Source: Bacteroides intestinalis | GTDB lineage: Bacteria; Bacteroidota; Bacteroidia; Bacteroidales; Bacteroidaceae | Reading direction: 5' to 3' | Length of the DNA stretch: 64,000 nucleotides | NCBI RefSeq assembly: GCF_902364365.1 | Contig: NZ_CABJDN010000005.1 | Coordinates: 310,001-374,000, forward strand | Shown: positions 14,436 through 24,267 of the stretch, piece after piece | Numbering within the stretch: position 1 is the first letter of the stretch | Layout: each line of letters opens with the position of its first letter | Position numbers and translations under genes: made by a program | The notes under the pieces: generated by a model | What the model was told of the DNA's origin: nothing | The model's input: the letters and a program-made list of their open reading frames with translations, nothing else | Database searches by the model: none

Positions 14436-16805
14436 ATGAAGACACTCAAATACGCTTGGCGTTTCCTGATACGCTCTAAATCATATACCCTTATCAATCT
14501 GTTGGGACTGGCTTTCAGTCTGGCATGTTGTATCATTCTACTTCGCTATATTCACAGGGAATTGACAGTAGATAGCCATTGCATTGACCGGGAACAGGTT
14601 TATGGTATTAAAGCGGATATGGGTGGCAATAAATATCTAAGCATTCTTATCAATAGGACAGACAGCAGCCTTATCGATCAACGCTACATCAATAAGCAGA
14701 GCAGCTTCATTCCGTTGGAGAAAGATTATGTAATGGTCGGAGCGAATCGGTTTCCTTCACGAATCATCGTGGCGGACAGCATCTTTTTTCAGCTATTCCG
14801 CTACCCAGTAGTGCAGGGAAATATTACATTACCTTCACCGCACTCCGCTTTGGTTACAGAGGCATTTGCCCACAAACTTTTCGGTAAGGAGAATCCGATA
14901 GGCAAAATAATCCGCTGTTCTAATGGGAAAGACGTAACCATCGAGGGGGTATTGGGTAATCCCGGAAACAAGACTTTCCTGCAGTTCGATGTGGTATTGT
15001 CTAAAGCTTTATCTGATAACTGGGAACGCATGGCTGTAGACTTGTTTTCATTTATGCCAGGCACTGATATAGATAAGTTGAACAAAACAGGTAGTGTCCC
15101 CAGATATGTAAACTCACCCGAAAGCGGTGATACGCGTACTTATACTTACTCTTTGATTCCAGTCAAGCAATTTTATTGGGACAGTTCCATCAATAATGAA
15201 GAGACATTGATGTTCTCTACCGGCAGTTATTCTCATCTGTGGATTATGATAGGAGTATGCCTATTAGTGCTATTAGCAGGTATTATAAATTTCATCAATA
15301 TCTATCTGGTTGCTATGCTCCGGAGGGGAAAAGAATATGGATTGAAAAAAGTATTCGGTGCAAGAGATAAAGAACTATTTTTTAATATATGGACAGAGAA
15401 TGCCTTGTTAGTATCAGCTGCTATGCTTATAGCCTGGTTGCTTGTAGAGGTAAGTACTGTGCCGGTGAGAAACCTTTTCAATCATCAGTTTAGCTATACG
15501 ACATTCGACTGGCAATTATCATTGGGTATATTGGTAGTACTGCCATTGGTTACCGCTTTATATCCATTTATTAAATACAATTATACTCCTCCTATTGTCT
15601 CCATTCGTTCTATTGGTTCGGAAAGTCGTTCAATATATTCACGGATTATATTTCTGGGCATTCAGTACGTACTCACTTTTTTATTGGTGGTAGTCTCACT
15701 TTATTTCAATAACCAACTGAATATGTTGCTAAATACCGAACCAGGATTTCGTACCAAAGATATTATCATTGCTCAGTTGGCTTACGAATCAAAAGACTTT
15801 AATGTCTACACGGAAGAGAGTATGAAGCAACGCCAAGAACGAGTGAATGCATTGGATAAGGAGCTTTCTTCCTGCCCCTATATAGAAGATTTTGAATCCA
15901 GCTATACTGACATTCTCAAGGGAGATTATGGCAGTAATTATATAAACGAGCAAGGGAAGAAAGTCTACCTGAATATGCGTTTTGCCACGCCTCATTTCTT
16001 CCGTATCTATGGTATTAAATTTATCGAAGGAGAACTTCCCAATTTAGCAGATAAAGATATTTTCGGAGTCCTGGTGATGAATAAAGCAGCCATGAAAGCT
16101 TTGGACTATACCACCTGTCAAGGAGCCAGCATTGCAGAAGAAAACTCACTGAGAAGAGGAAGCTCTGCCAAAACCCAACCCATCGTGGCGGTGGTAGATG
16201 ATTACTACAACGGACATTTATCTCTAGGAAAGAAACCAACTATTTATATGGTAAGCAATCAGATGAGCGGCGATGTCTATCAGATAGCCTGTGTGCCGGG
16301 TAAAAAGAAAGAAGTGCTTGAGTTCTTACGTAAAACGGAATTCAAGATTTATGGCAGTGAAGATTTTGAATACAGCATTCTGGAAGAAGACGTAAAAGCA
16401 ATCTATGCCCAGGACAGACAAACAAGCATCATTTATTCCGTTTTTGCTTGTATTGCGATTCTAATTGTAGGCCTCGGGCTATTCGGTATTTCTCTGTTTG
16501 ATATCCGCCAGCGATATCGGGAAATAGCCATCCGCAAAGTAAACGGAGCACAATTGAGAAATCTGTATGCAGTTCTGTTCCGCAAGTACATTTGGGTAAT
16601 AGGAATTGCCATATTGATTACCATACCTTTATCTTATTACCTGATATACATCTATACGCAAGATTTTGTAGTGAAAGCTCCCATCAGCATATTCATTTAT
16701 GTCATAGCTATACTGGTAGTTTCGGGCATCTCGTTAGGTACATTATTCTGGCAAGTGAATAAGGCTGCACGAATTAATCCGGCAGAGATTATGAAAAGCG
16801 AATAA
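14436..16805 (+). CDS. FtsX/MacB-type ABC permease, group A (first intact)
   Basis: 789 residues. Layout: a membrane helix at about 18-40 (LINLLGLAFSLACCIILL), a large periplasmic domain, then three helices (about 270-400). The second half repeats the plan with a helix near 410, another periplasmic domain, and three helices from about 670. The coupling-helix motifs are RRGKEYGLKKVFGAR in the first half and RQRYREIAIRKVNGAQ in the second, and the C-terminus is NPAEIMKSE. This is the double-FtsX form common in Bacteroidetes. It lacks an ATPase domain and must use a separate one. It starts 35 bases after the broken permease. Confidence 0.88.
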   Translation: MKTLKYAWRFLIRSKSYTLINLLGLAFSLACCIILLRYIHRELTVDSHCIDREQVYGIKADMGGNKYLSILINRTDSSLIDQRYINKQSSFIPLEKDYVMVGANRFPSRIIVADSIFFQLFRYPVVQGNITLPSPHSALVTEAFAHKLFGKENPIGKIIRCSNGKDVTIEGVLGNPGNKTFLQFDVVLSKALSDNWERMAVDLFSFMPGTDIDKLNKTGSVPRYVNSPESGDTRTYTYSLIPVKQFYWDSSINNEETLMFSTGSYSHLWIMIGVCLLVLLAGIINFINIYLVAMLRRGKEYGLKKVFGARDKELFFNIWTENALLVSAAMLIAWLLVEVSTVPVRNLFNHQFSYTTFDWQLSLGILVVLPLVTALYPFIKYNYTPPIVSIRSIGSESRSIYSRIIFLGIQYVLTFLLVVVSLYFNNQLNMLLNTEPGFRTKDIIIAQLAYESKDFNVYTEESMKQRQERVNALDKELSSCPYIEDFESSYTDILKGDYGSNYINEQGKKVYLNMRFATPHFFRIYGIKFIEGELPNLADKDIFGVLVMNKAAMKALDYTTCQGASIAEENSLRRGSSAKTQPIVAVVDDYYNGHLSLGKKPTIYMVSNQMSGDVYQIACVPGKKKEVLEFLRKTEFKIYGSEDFEYSILEEDVKAIYAQDRQTSIIYSVFACIAILIVGLGLFGISLFDIRQRYREIAIRKVNGAQLRNLYAVLFRKYIWVIGIAILITIPLSYYLIYIYTQDFVVKAPISIFIYVIAILVVSGISLGTLFWQVNKAARINPAEIMKSE

Positions 16806-16842
16806 TAAACAGAATATAATTTAAATATAAAAAGACAGAACT

Positions 16843-19245
16843 ATGAAAACACTGAAATACGCCTGGCGTTTCTTGATACGCTCCAAGTCATATACAATTA
16901 TTAATGTAGTCGGACTGGCACTCAGCCTGGCGTGCACCATCATATTAGTACGCTACATTCACCGTGAGTTGCAAGTGAACACGCACTGCACGGATGCTGA
17001 AAATGTGTATATTCCAATTCGTGACATTGACAGCAATGTATTCCCCGGTAGCGTAAGCGAAGACAGTGGTGCGGATACCATCTATTTTTTGCCTGAAGCC
17101 ATTAAAGAAAGAAGCTACTTCATGACACTTAGCAATGACAATGTGAACATAGACGAAAGACCCTATGCGATCCAGATGTTAGTGGCAGATACAACATTCT
17201 TCCATTTCTTTCATTATCCCCTGAAAGGCAAACAAATGAAAGCGCCCGAAGAGGCTCTCATCACACGTCAATTCGCCAAGCGTGTATTCGGAGAGAAAGA
17301 TCCTATCGGGCAGACTATGGAATATTCGGGAGACAAGCACCTTACCATTTGCGGTATATTGGACGAACCGCCCTGCAAGTCGTCATTGACATTTGATGTC
17401 GTGGTAAACATCGATCTTAAATCACGAAGAGAGTGGAGCAGAATGTATGTAGAACTTTTACGTTTCATGCCGGGAGTCGATGTAGATGCCATCAATGCCG
17501 CCAGTAACGTTTACCGTCAGGCGCCGGATGGATTCAAAATACGATATAATTTTCTTCCTGTCAGCCAACTCTATTGGAACAAGGAACTGGCTGCCGCAGG
17601 TAATGATTCGGAAATATGGCATTATAGCAGTCGCTCACATATACTGATACTTATGGGTGTATGCATGCTATTACTATTGGCGGGAATATTGAACTTTGTA
17701 AATATATACTTGGTTTTCATGCTGAAACGTTCCAAGGAATATGGTATAAAGAAGGTTTTTGGTGTGCAAGGGCGCGCTCTTTTCCTGCAATTGTGGTTGG
17801 AGAATGCACTCATGATATCCATAGCGTTATTGCTGGCCTGGTTCTTCATTGAAATATTTTCCGAATATGCCAACTGCTTATTGGAGAGCGACATTCCCTA
17901 TACGGCATTCGACTGGCAGCTGTCAATAGGAGTCCTTATTCTCTTGCCACTGCTCACCACTATTTATCCCTATATCAAGTACAATTACCTACCACCTATC
18001 GTATCCATACGTACCATCGGATCATCGCGTCAATCCGTTGCCACACGTACCGTCTTTTTATTCATTCAATACAGCATCACTCTCTTGCTCATTATTCTGT
18101 CTTTGTATTTCAGCAGCCATCTTCGCTTTCTGCAAAACACTCCTCCGGGATTTCAGACCCAAGGTATACTGTATGCCAACTTAGTTCCTACCTCTCAAAG
18201 CTGGACCTCCGAAAGCGAACAAGAGAGACGGCAACGCTGGCAGAATGCCCAAAGTATTCAGCAGAAGTTGAATGAATGCCCATTCATACAGAAATGGTTC
18301 TGCGGAGATCCTGCACAAAGTGGAGTGCTGGGAAGCGGAAGTACTTCTACTCTCATAAATGACAAGGATGTTAAGTTGAACATGATGCTGATGTGGGTAC
18401 CGGTTGATTTCTTCAACCTGTATAATCTGCAATTGGCAGATGGCTCATTGCCCGATAAAATAGAAGGGCACGGTAAGTATATGGTAGCCATGAATGAATC
18501 GGCCATGAAAGCCTTCGGTTATACGCGAGGGGAAGATGCTTTCGTAAGGGGAGAGCAGGCACTTTGGATATCCATGGGGACGGATGGCAATATAGTAGAA
18601 GGTGGTAAATCTCTGATGCCTGTAGAAGCTGTAATCAAAGATTATTATACCGGTCATCTCACAGCCGGAAAGAAGCCTGTGGTGTATATGATAACCCCCA
18701 ATAGTGTCGGCTCGCAATACCAGATTGCATGCATACCCGGAAAAGAAAAGGAACTGATGACTTATTTGAAAAATGCCAGACAAGAGGTATTTAATACTGA
18801 AGAATTTGATCATCGATGGCTGGATGAGGATATACAAACTTTGTATCGTGAGGATCGCCGTGTAGCAACCGTGTTTACACTGTTTGCCGCCATCTCTATT
18901 TTTGTCTCGGCATTGGGATTATTCGGGCTTTCCTTATTCGACATCCGCCAACGCTACCGCGAGATAGCCATCCGTAAAGTGAATGGGGCACAACTGAGAA
19001 ACCTGTATTCCATTCTATTCCGTAAGTATATATGGGTAATAGCTGGTGCGGTATTGCTGACCATACCTTTATCTTATTATCTGATATACATCTATACACG
19101 GGATTTTGTGGTGAAAGCTCCGCTCAGTATATTCATCTACCTGATTGCTATATTAGTGGTGGCAGGCATTTCATTAGGCACATTGCTCTGGCAAGTTAAT
19201 AAAGCAACCCGCATCAATCCGGCAACAATTATGAAAGCAGAATAG
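16843..19245 (+). CDS. FtsX/MacB-type ABC permease, group A (second)
   Basis: 800 residues, closely related to the preceding gene over its whole length: both start MKTLKYAWRFLIRSKSYT and both carry RQRYREIAIRKVNGAQLRNLY near the end. The extracellular domains are more divergent (for example around residues 45-110 and 450-600), as expected if duplicates have come to handle different partners or cargo. The coupling motifs are KRSKEYGIKKVFGVQ and REIAIRKVNGAQ. The topology is as for the neighbours, about eight membrane helices and two periplasmic domains. It lies 37 bases after gene 14436 and 10 bases before the group B gene at 19256. Confidence 0.88.
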   Translation: MKTLKYAWRFLIRSKSYTIINVVGLALSLACTIILVRYIHRELQVNTHCTDAENVYIPIRDIDSNVFPGSVSEDSGADTIYFLPEAIKERSYFMTLSNDNVNIDERPYAIQMLVADTTFFHFFHYPLKGKQMKAPEEALITRQFAKRVFGEKDPIGQTMEYSGDKHLTICGILDEPPCKSSLTFDVVVNIDLKSRREWSRMYVELLRFMPGVDVDAINAASNVYRQAPDGFKIRYNFLPVSQLYWNKELAAAGNDSEIWHYSSRSHILILMGVCMLLLLAGILNFVNIYLVFMLKRSKEYGIKKVFGVQGRALFLQLWLENALMISIALLLAWFFIEIFSEYANCLLESDIPYTAFDWQLSIGVLILLPLLTTIYPYIKYNYLPPIVSIRTIGSSRQSVATRTVFLFIQYSITLLLIILSLYFSSHLRFLQNTPPGFQTQGILYANLVPTSQSWTSESEQERRQRWQNAQSIQQKLNECPFIQKWFCGDPAQSGVLGSGSTSTLINDKDVKLNMMLMWVPVDFFNLYNLQLADGSLPDKIEGHGKYMVAMNESAMKAFGYTRGEDAFVRGEQALWISMGTDGNIVEGGKSLMPVEAVIKDYYTGHLTAGKKPVVYMITPNSVGSQYQIACIPGKEKELMTYLKNARQEVFNTEEFDHRWLDEDIQTLYREDRRVATVFTLFAAISIFVSALGLFGLSLFDIRQRYREIAIRKVNGAQLRNLYSILFRKYIWVIAGAVLLTIPLSYYLIYIYTRDFVVKAPLSIFIYLIAILVVAGISLGTLLWQVNKATRINPATIMKAE

Positions 19246-19255
19246 GAGGTTAGTT

Positions 19256-21637
19256 ATGATACACCATTATTTTAAAATAGCATATCGGAATCTACTGAAA
19301 TACAGAACACAAAGTATTATCAGTATCATCGGACTGGCAATCGGTCTGACATGTTTTGCATTGTCTACGTTCTGGGTGCAATATGAGATGAGTTATGATG
19401 ACTTCCATAAGGATGCAGAACGCATTTATTTTGTACGAATGAATAATTGCCACTTTGGAGGGCACTACTCTGACTTTGTGCCCTATGCGTTGGGGAATTA
19501 TCTAAAAACAACCTACACTGAAATAGAAGATTTCTGTGCATCAGGTCAAAATACTCTATTCATTAAAAATGGGAAACAGCTTACGGAATATCCGATGTTA
19601 ATGCCTGATACAACTTTCATCCGTATGATGGATATAAAAGTTCTGGAAGGTGACAACCAATTCTTTTTATCAACATCACCGGAAAAGGGTGGGATAGCCA
19701 TTACAGAAAAAGCTGCCCAAGAGTTGTTCGGTACTACCAAAGTGATTGGAGAGACCATAACAGACAATAATCGTCGGCATGAATATCGCATAAGCGCCAT
19801 TGTCAGCGATTGGGGAGAGCATTCTAACTTTAAATATGCTTTTATGGGGCGTATCAATAATGATACTTCATGGGATAACGCCAATTACAGGATGCTGATA
19901 AAAATAAAGCCCGGCACAAATGTGGATGTACTTTTAGAAAAAATGAATCAGCACTTTCCGGATGAACTCAAAAAGAACAGCTATGGAGTAACCGGATATA
20001 CACGTTTCTATTTGGAGCCCATTACCTCACTGCGCTATGCGGATGAATTTATTCGTGGAGATGGACAGATTGTGCAGTTCCGTTACATTGTTTATTTCTC
20101 CATAACAGGAGTGCTTATCATTCTGTGCGCATTGATCAACTACTTAACGATTTATATCGACTGTTTTCGCTCGCGTAAACGGGAAATAGCACTACGCAAA
20201 GTAAATGGAGCATCCGAATGTTCGTTATTGGCATTACTCAGTACGGACTTTCTATTTACTATTCTATTGGCTTCACTCTTAGGAATGTTTTTCGTGGAAT
20301 TACTCAAACCCTGGTTCCTGCAATATTCCATGATTGTCGATACAGATATATCCATTTATGGGAATTGCATATTATACGTCGCAGGTATGTCAGTATTGGC
20401 TTTTATAGTGGCGCTGTGTTCTGTTTACCTATTCCGCCGTCACTCATTGCAGAATACACTGCATAGTACTCAAGTGAATATAATGGGACGTATATGCCGT
20501 AAAGGAAGCATTGTAATACAGCTTGTCGTTTGCCTTGCATTTATACTTTGTACTGTCATAATGCAAATGCAACTTTATCATTTGCGTAATGTAGATATGG
20601 GAATGGATTATCAAAACCGTGCTTCCCTGGGCATCTGGATGAATGTGGACATGAATGTATGGGCAGAGAAAGTAAAAGCATTACCCATGGTGACTGAAGT
20701 TGTACGGCCTGTTTACTGGCCACTCATCAGTATGGGTTCTTATTCAGCTTTTGAGGTAGATTCCTGGGACGGATTGAATGGGACAACTGAAAATCCAATC
20801 GGCATAGATGAGATTATGGCAGGAGAGGAATTCTTCAAATTCTATAACATGCAACTGGTAGCAGGAGAATGGATCTCGGATAAGTCGGATGTTCGTGAAG
20901 TCAATATCATGGAAACAACAGCCCGCACTATGGGATGGACACCTGAAGAATCCATCGGTAAACACATCTTTTATTGCAATAAAGAGGTGGAACCTATGAC
21001 TGTGATCGGAGTCATAAAAGACTGTGCATACAGATCTCCTACCAAAGACCTGCCTCATACTGTATTTGTCAATACCAATAAATCACAGTGGATGTGGCCG
21101 CGTTGCTTTGTCCTCTTCAAGTATAAATCGGGAACCTGGGAAGAATGTCGTCGTCGCATCGAGGAAATGCAGCAAGCTGAACTTCCCGACCGCAAATTAT
21201 TTCTGGACAGCGAAGAAGAAAGATATAATAAGTATCTGCAATCAGAAGATGCATTATCCGGTCTATTGGGTTTCTCCGCAATTGTTTGTATCCTGATATC
21301 TATATTCGGCATATATTCATTGGTATCATTGACATGCGAACAACGTCGGAAAGAAATAGCTATCCGCAAAGTAAATGGAGCTACCATCAGCAATATCCTG
21401 AGCATCTTCTTTAAAGAATACGCACTGCTATTGATTGTATCTTCACTGATAGCTTTCCCTGCCGGGTATACTATTATGAAGCACTGGATAGAGACGTACA
21501 ATCGGCAGGTAAGTATAGGAGCAACACCGTTCATCCTCATTTTTGCAGGTATAGCAATGGTTATCACCATAAGTATCGGCTGGCGCGTATGGCAGGCAGC
21601 ACGGCAAAATCCGGCGGAAGTGATAAAAAGTGAATAA
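19256..21637 (+). CDS. FtsX/MacB-type ABC permease, group B
   Basis: 793 residues. The start MIHHYFKIAYRNLLKYRTQS and the end GWRVWQAARQNPAEVIKSE define group B. The coupling motifs are SRKREIALRKVNGASE in the first half and CEQRRKEIAIRKVNGAT in the second. It has two FtsX units with a large periplasmic domain each. It lies directly behind a group A gene, and a broken group A gene follows 15 bases later. FtsX-type permeases work as dimers, so A and B proteins could pair; this is inferred from gene order only. The start is preceded by GGAGG at 19246-19250. Confidence 0.88.
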   Translation: MIHHYFKIAYRNLLKYRTQSIISIIGLAIGLTCFALSTFWVQYEMSYDDFHKDAERIYFVRMNNCHFGGHYSDFVPYALGNYLKTTYTEIEDFCASGQNTLFIKNGKQLTEYPMLMPDTTFIRMMDIKVLEGDNQFFLSTSPEKGGIAITEKAAQELFGTTKVIGETITDNNRRHEYRISAIVSDWGEHSNFKYAFMGRINNDTSWDNANYRMLIKIKPGTNVDVLLEKMNQHFPDELKKNSYGVTGYTRFYLEPITSLRYADEFIRGDGQIVQFRYIVYFSITGVLIILCALINYLTIYIDCFRSRKREIALRKVNGASECSLLALLSTDFLFTILLASLLGMFFVELLKPWFLQYSMIVDTDISIYGNCILYVAGMSVLAFIVALCSVYLFRRHSLQNTLHSTQVNIMGRICRKGSIVIQLVVCLAFILCTVIMQMQLYHLRNVDMGMDYQNRASLGIWMNVDMNVWAEKVKALPMVTEVVRPVYWPLISMGSYSAFEVDSWDGLNGTTENPIGIDEIMAGEEFFKFYNMQLVAGEWISDKSDVREVNIMETTARTMGWTPEESIGKHIFYCNKEVEPMTVIGVIKDCAYRSPTKDLPHTVFVNTNKSQWMWPRCFVLFKYKSGTWEECRRRIEEMQQAELPDRKLFLDSEEERYNKYLQSEDALSGLLGFSAIVCILISIFGIYSLVSLTCEQRRKEIAIRKVNGATISNILSIFFKEYALLLIVSSLIAFPAGYTIMKHWIETYNRQVSIGATPFILIFAGIAMVITISIGWRVWQAARQNPAEVIKSE

Positions 21638-21652
21638 AATAAGGAGTGCCAT

Positions 21653-23779
21653 ATGAAACAGATTATCAACACCTTGTTTAAATTCAAAGCATACACACTT
21701 ATCAATGTGTTGGGATTAACTTGCAGTTTGGCCTGCGTACTGACCATTACCCGATACATACATCAGGAAAATACCGTAAATCAGTGTTTTCCCGAGTACG
21801 AACGCATCTGCCTGGTTAAAGGACTTCCCAGCAATAGAGAGAACTTTTTAGGGGGTTACCGATCGGGATTGGAAAATGACCCTGTCGTAGAAAGATACAC
21901 AGGAATTTACACAATTTCGGATATGACAATCCTATTTGGAGAATAAGAGGTTAGAGTCAATGCCTTCTCTGTTGACAGTACCTTTTTCAAAATATTTCCA
22001 TATAAAGTGATAGCTGGAAGTGGAAAAATAAACCGTCCCAAAGATGTTATCATCACCCGTTCTTTCTGGATGAAGAAATTGGGTGGAAGAAATGCCATTG
22101 GAGCCACTTTCAAAAATGCGAAAGGAGTTAAATTCGTCATTATAGGGATAGTAGATGACCCCAATACCAAGACATCATGGATGCCTGATATATTTATGTC
22201 GGACGAAATAGACGATTTTTTGTTGTATTATCCTACATATGCCATGCTGATGACACCGGGCACAGACATCAAACTGCTGAATAAGAAATACCGGAAAGAA
22301 CAGCCGCGCGACAAATGGAGTACATATGAGACTATACATTACCAATACTTGCCTTTGAAGGATTTGTACTATGACAAAGAGCACGGAAAAGAAAACAAAG
22401 TCTACAGATATGGTAATAAAAGCTATATCCGGGTATTGATGGCAGTGGCTTTCCTGGTAGGTATCATCGGACTGCTGAACTTCATTAATATCTATACCGT
22501 AATCATGTCCAAACGTTCAAAAGAGTTTGGCATAAAGAAAGTGTTTGGTGCAGGCAGAGCAGAAATTTTCCTGCAAATTTATGCTGAGAATATTCTATTG
22601 ACGAGCACAGTATCTGTTATCGTACTTTTGGGATTACCGTTGCTGACAACAATCTATCCTTTCCTGAAATACATGCACACATGATGTGATAACCTGCCGG
22701 ATGCATGTAGATAAATTCGGTGAATATAAAGTAAGTAAAGATGAGGGATTGGAAGAAGGCAAAAATGCAGTGGAAAAGTAGACATTTAGTAGATAAACGA
22801 ATGAGTGAAAGCACACTTTTGGAGCATTGGAGCAAGGGACGCGGCTTGTTGCTTACTAGCTTTCATTTTGAAAATTTTGCACTCAACAGAGCCGAAAACG
22901 GTTTCCATCCGGCATTAAGTACATGTTTGACAAGCCACGACATATCCATGTATGATTTACAACTTGTGGAAAGACGTCTATGGAATGACTCCATAGACGA
23001 AGCATTCACCATCAATAGTTTCAAGGTAATTATCAATGAGACAGCTAAAAGAGTATATGGAATAAAAGACATTACAAAAGGCAAACTACAACCCGAAACT
23101 ACCTACTTCGCTTCAAGTCAATTGCCGAATTTCTACAATCCGTCCTGCGAAATTGTAGGTGTCATAAAGGATCTCAATATCAGGCACCTTTCACTATTTA
23201 CACAGCCTGTTGTTATCTATTATGACGACACGAGCATTGGTAGAGTATATACTGTCACTGCTTCGTATAAGCACGAGAATCGGGCTAAAGTCATTGAATT
23301 TCTACGCAACGTGTATAAGGAGTCAACTGGAAGAACTGATTTTGAATATACTTTGATAGAAGATGAGCTTGAAAAAATATATCGTGAAGACCGTCAAGTG
23401 GTCAACATCTACACCCTTTTTGCCGGAGTCGCCATTTTTATATCTTCTTTGGGGTTATTATCAATTTCATTATTCGATATACGACAACGATATCGCGAGA
23501 TTGGTTTGCGTGAAGTGAATGGGGCGCAAGCAACGGATATTTATCCCTTGCTCATCAAACAGTATCTTTCGGTACTGGCAGTAGCAACCTTGATATCCAT
23601 ACCGGTTTCAGGGGAGCCATCGCACTATATCTGCAAGATTTTGCGCACAAAGCTCCTGTTACATTCGATTTATTTGCCATAGCCGTCATTATTACAGCCA
23701 TCATCTCTTTACTGATTATTATTGGCAAATTCATAAAGCTGCAAATGTTAATCCGGCAGAAGTAGTAAAAACAGAATGA
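21653..23779 (+). pseudogene. Degenerate FtsX-type permease, group A
   Basis: The start MKQIINTLFKFKAYTLINVL and the end NVNPAEVVKTE (stop at 23777) frame a full gene position, but it is broken. An in-frame TAA stands at 21944-21946, after which the same frame continues with homologous sequence (EVRVNAFSVDSTFFKIF) to 22684. A deletion with frame change then removes the central membrane region (after LLTTIYPFLKYMHT). The rest continues in another frame from 22741 with the conserved RQRYREIGLREVNGAQ, and a last frame change falls near 23600-23680. The conserved K of the coupling motif has also become E (LREVNG). It is probably not functional; the pieces could still be translated. Confidence 0.85.
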
Positions 23780-23808
23780 GTAATAAGAATCAGAAGCAAC
23801 CTTAAATG

Positions 23809-23940
23809 ATAACTCCATTTACACACCGAGGTAAAGGTGTTTACAATAAGAGGTAAAGACCGTTACAATAGGGAGTAAAGACCGTTACATCCAGCAGTAA
23901 ATGCTTTTACCATGTTATGTAAATAGAATGTAAATGCAAT
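23809..23940. repeat. Array of six 22-bp units (GTAA-N6-TTAC core), copy 1
   Basis: Units begin at 23809, 23831, 23853, 23875, 23897 and 23919. Each is 22 bp and most have GTAAA, five or six bases, then TTAC, an inverted repeat. The first unit (ATAACTCCATTTAC) and the last are less regular. The same array, with the same irregular first unit, is at 58994-59125. The rest of the gap 23780-24267 holds the regulator palindromes and sigma-54 promoter 2, and no gene is seen. Confidence 0.8.
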
Positions 23941-24074
23941 GCACTGATAACTAAAGAGCTAAGCAAAAAGGCTTATCACCAAAATACGTAACTGAATGAT
24001 AATTATCTTCTGTTGCGCATATAGTCTAAGAAGCTTTCGTTCTAATTATACTTTATAGTTTTAATATACTATTT

Positions 24075-24109
24075 GTGCGAATGTGCACTATTTTTGTGCA
24101 ATATAGCAC
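24075..24109. promoter_or_regulatory. Paired enhancer palindromes (UAS) of promoter 2
   Basis: GTGCGAATGTGCAC (24075-24088) and GTGCAATATAGCAC (24096-24109), 21 bp centre to centre. The linker CTATTTTT? region (TATTTTT) is the same as at promoter 1. Confidence 0.85.
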
Positions 24110-24164
24110 ACTCAAACAATGTTTTCAAAACAAGTATTCATCTATAATACAAGCAATTATCTCT

Positions 24165-24181
24165 TTGGCACAAGATTTGAA
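24165..24181 (+). promoter_or_regulatory. Sigma-54 (-24/-12) promoter 2
   Basis: TTGGCACAAGATTTGAA, again with GG and the -12 G 12 bases apart. GG at 24167 is 85.5 bp from the centre of the first palindrome. Predicted start is near 24192, giving a leader of about 76 bases before the permease at 24268. Confidence 0.85.
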
Positions 24182-24267
24182 CCTTAATATTAAAAAGAAA
24201 CTCATTATAATATATAATCCCGCAAATAACATCAAAAGTAAATAGACAGCAAACAAACATTTAAGCT

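Noticed and set aside
21055..21759. 234-residue open frame on the minus strand
   Set aside because: Antisense to the conserved C-terminal half of the permease at 19256 and the start of the next; no family features.
23809..23940. Possible CRISPR array (regular 22-bp period)
   Set aside because: Units are contiguous with no unique spacers, the repeats are too short and variable, and no cas genes are near. The same array with the same variants recurs at 58994.
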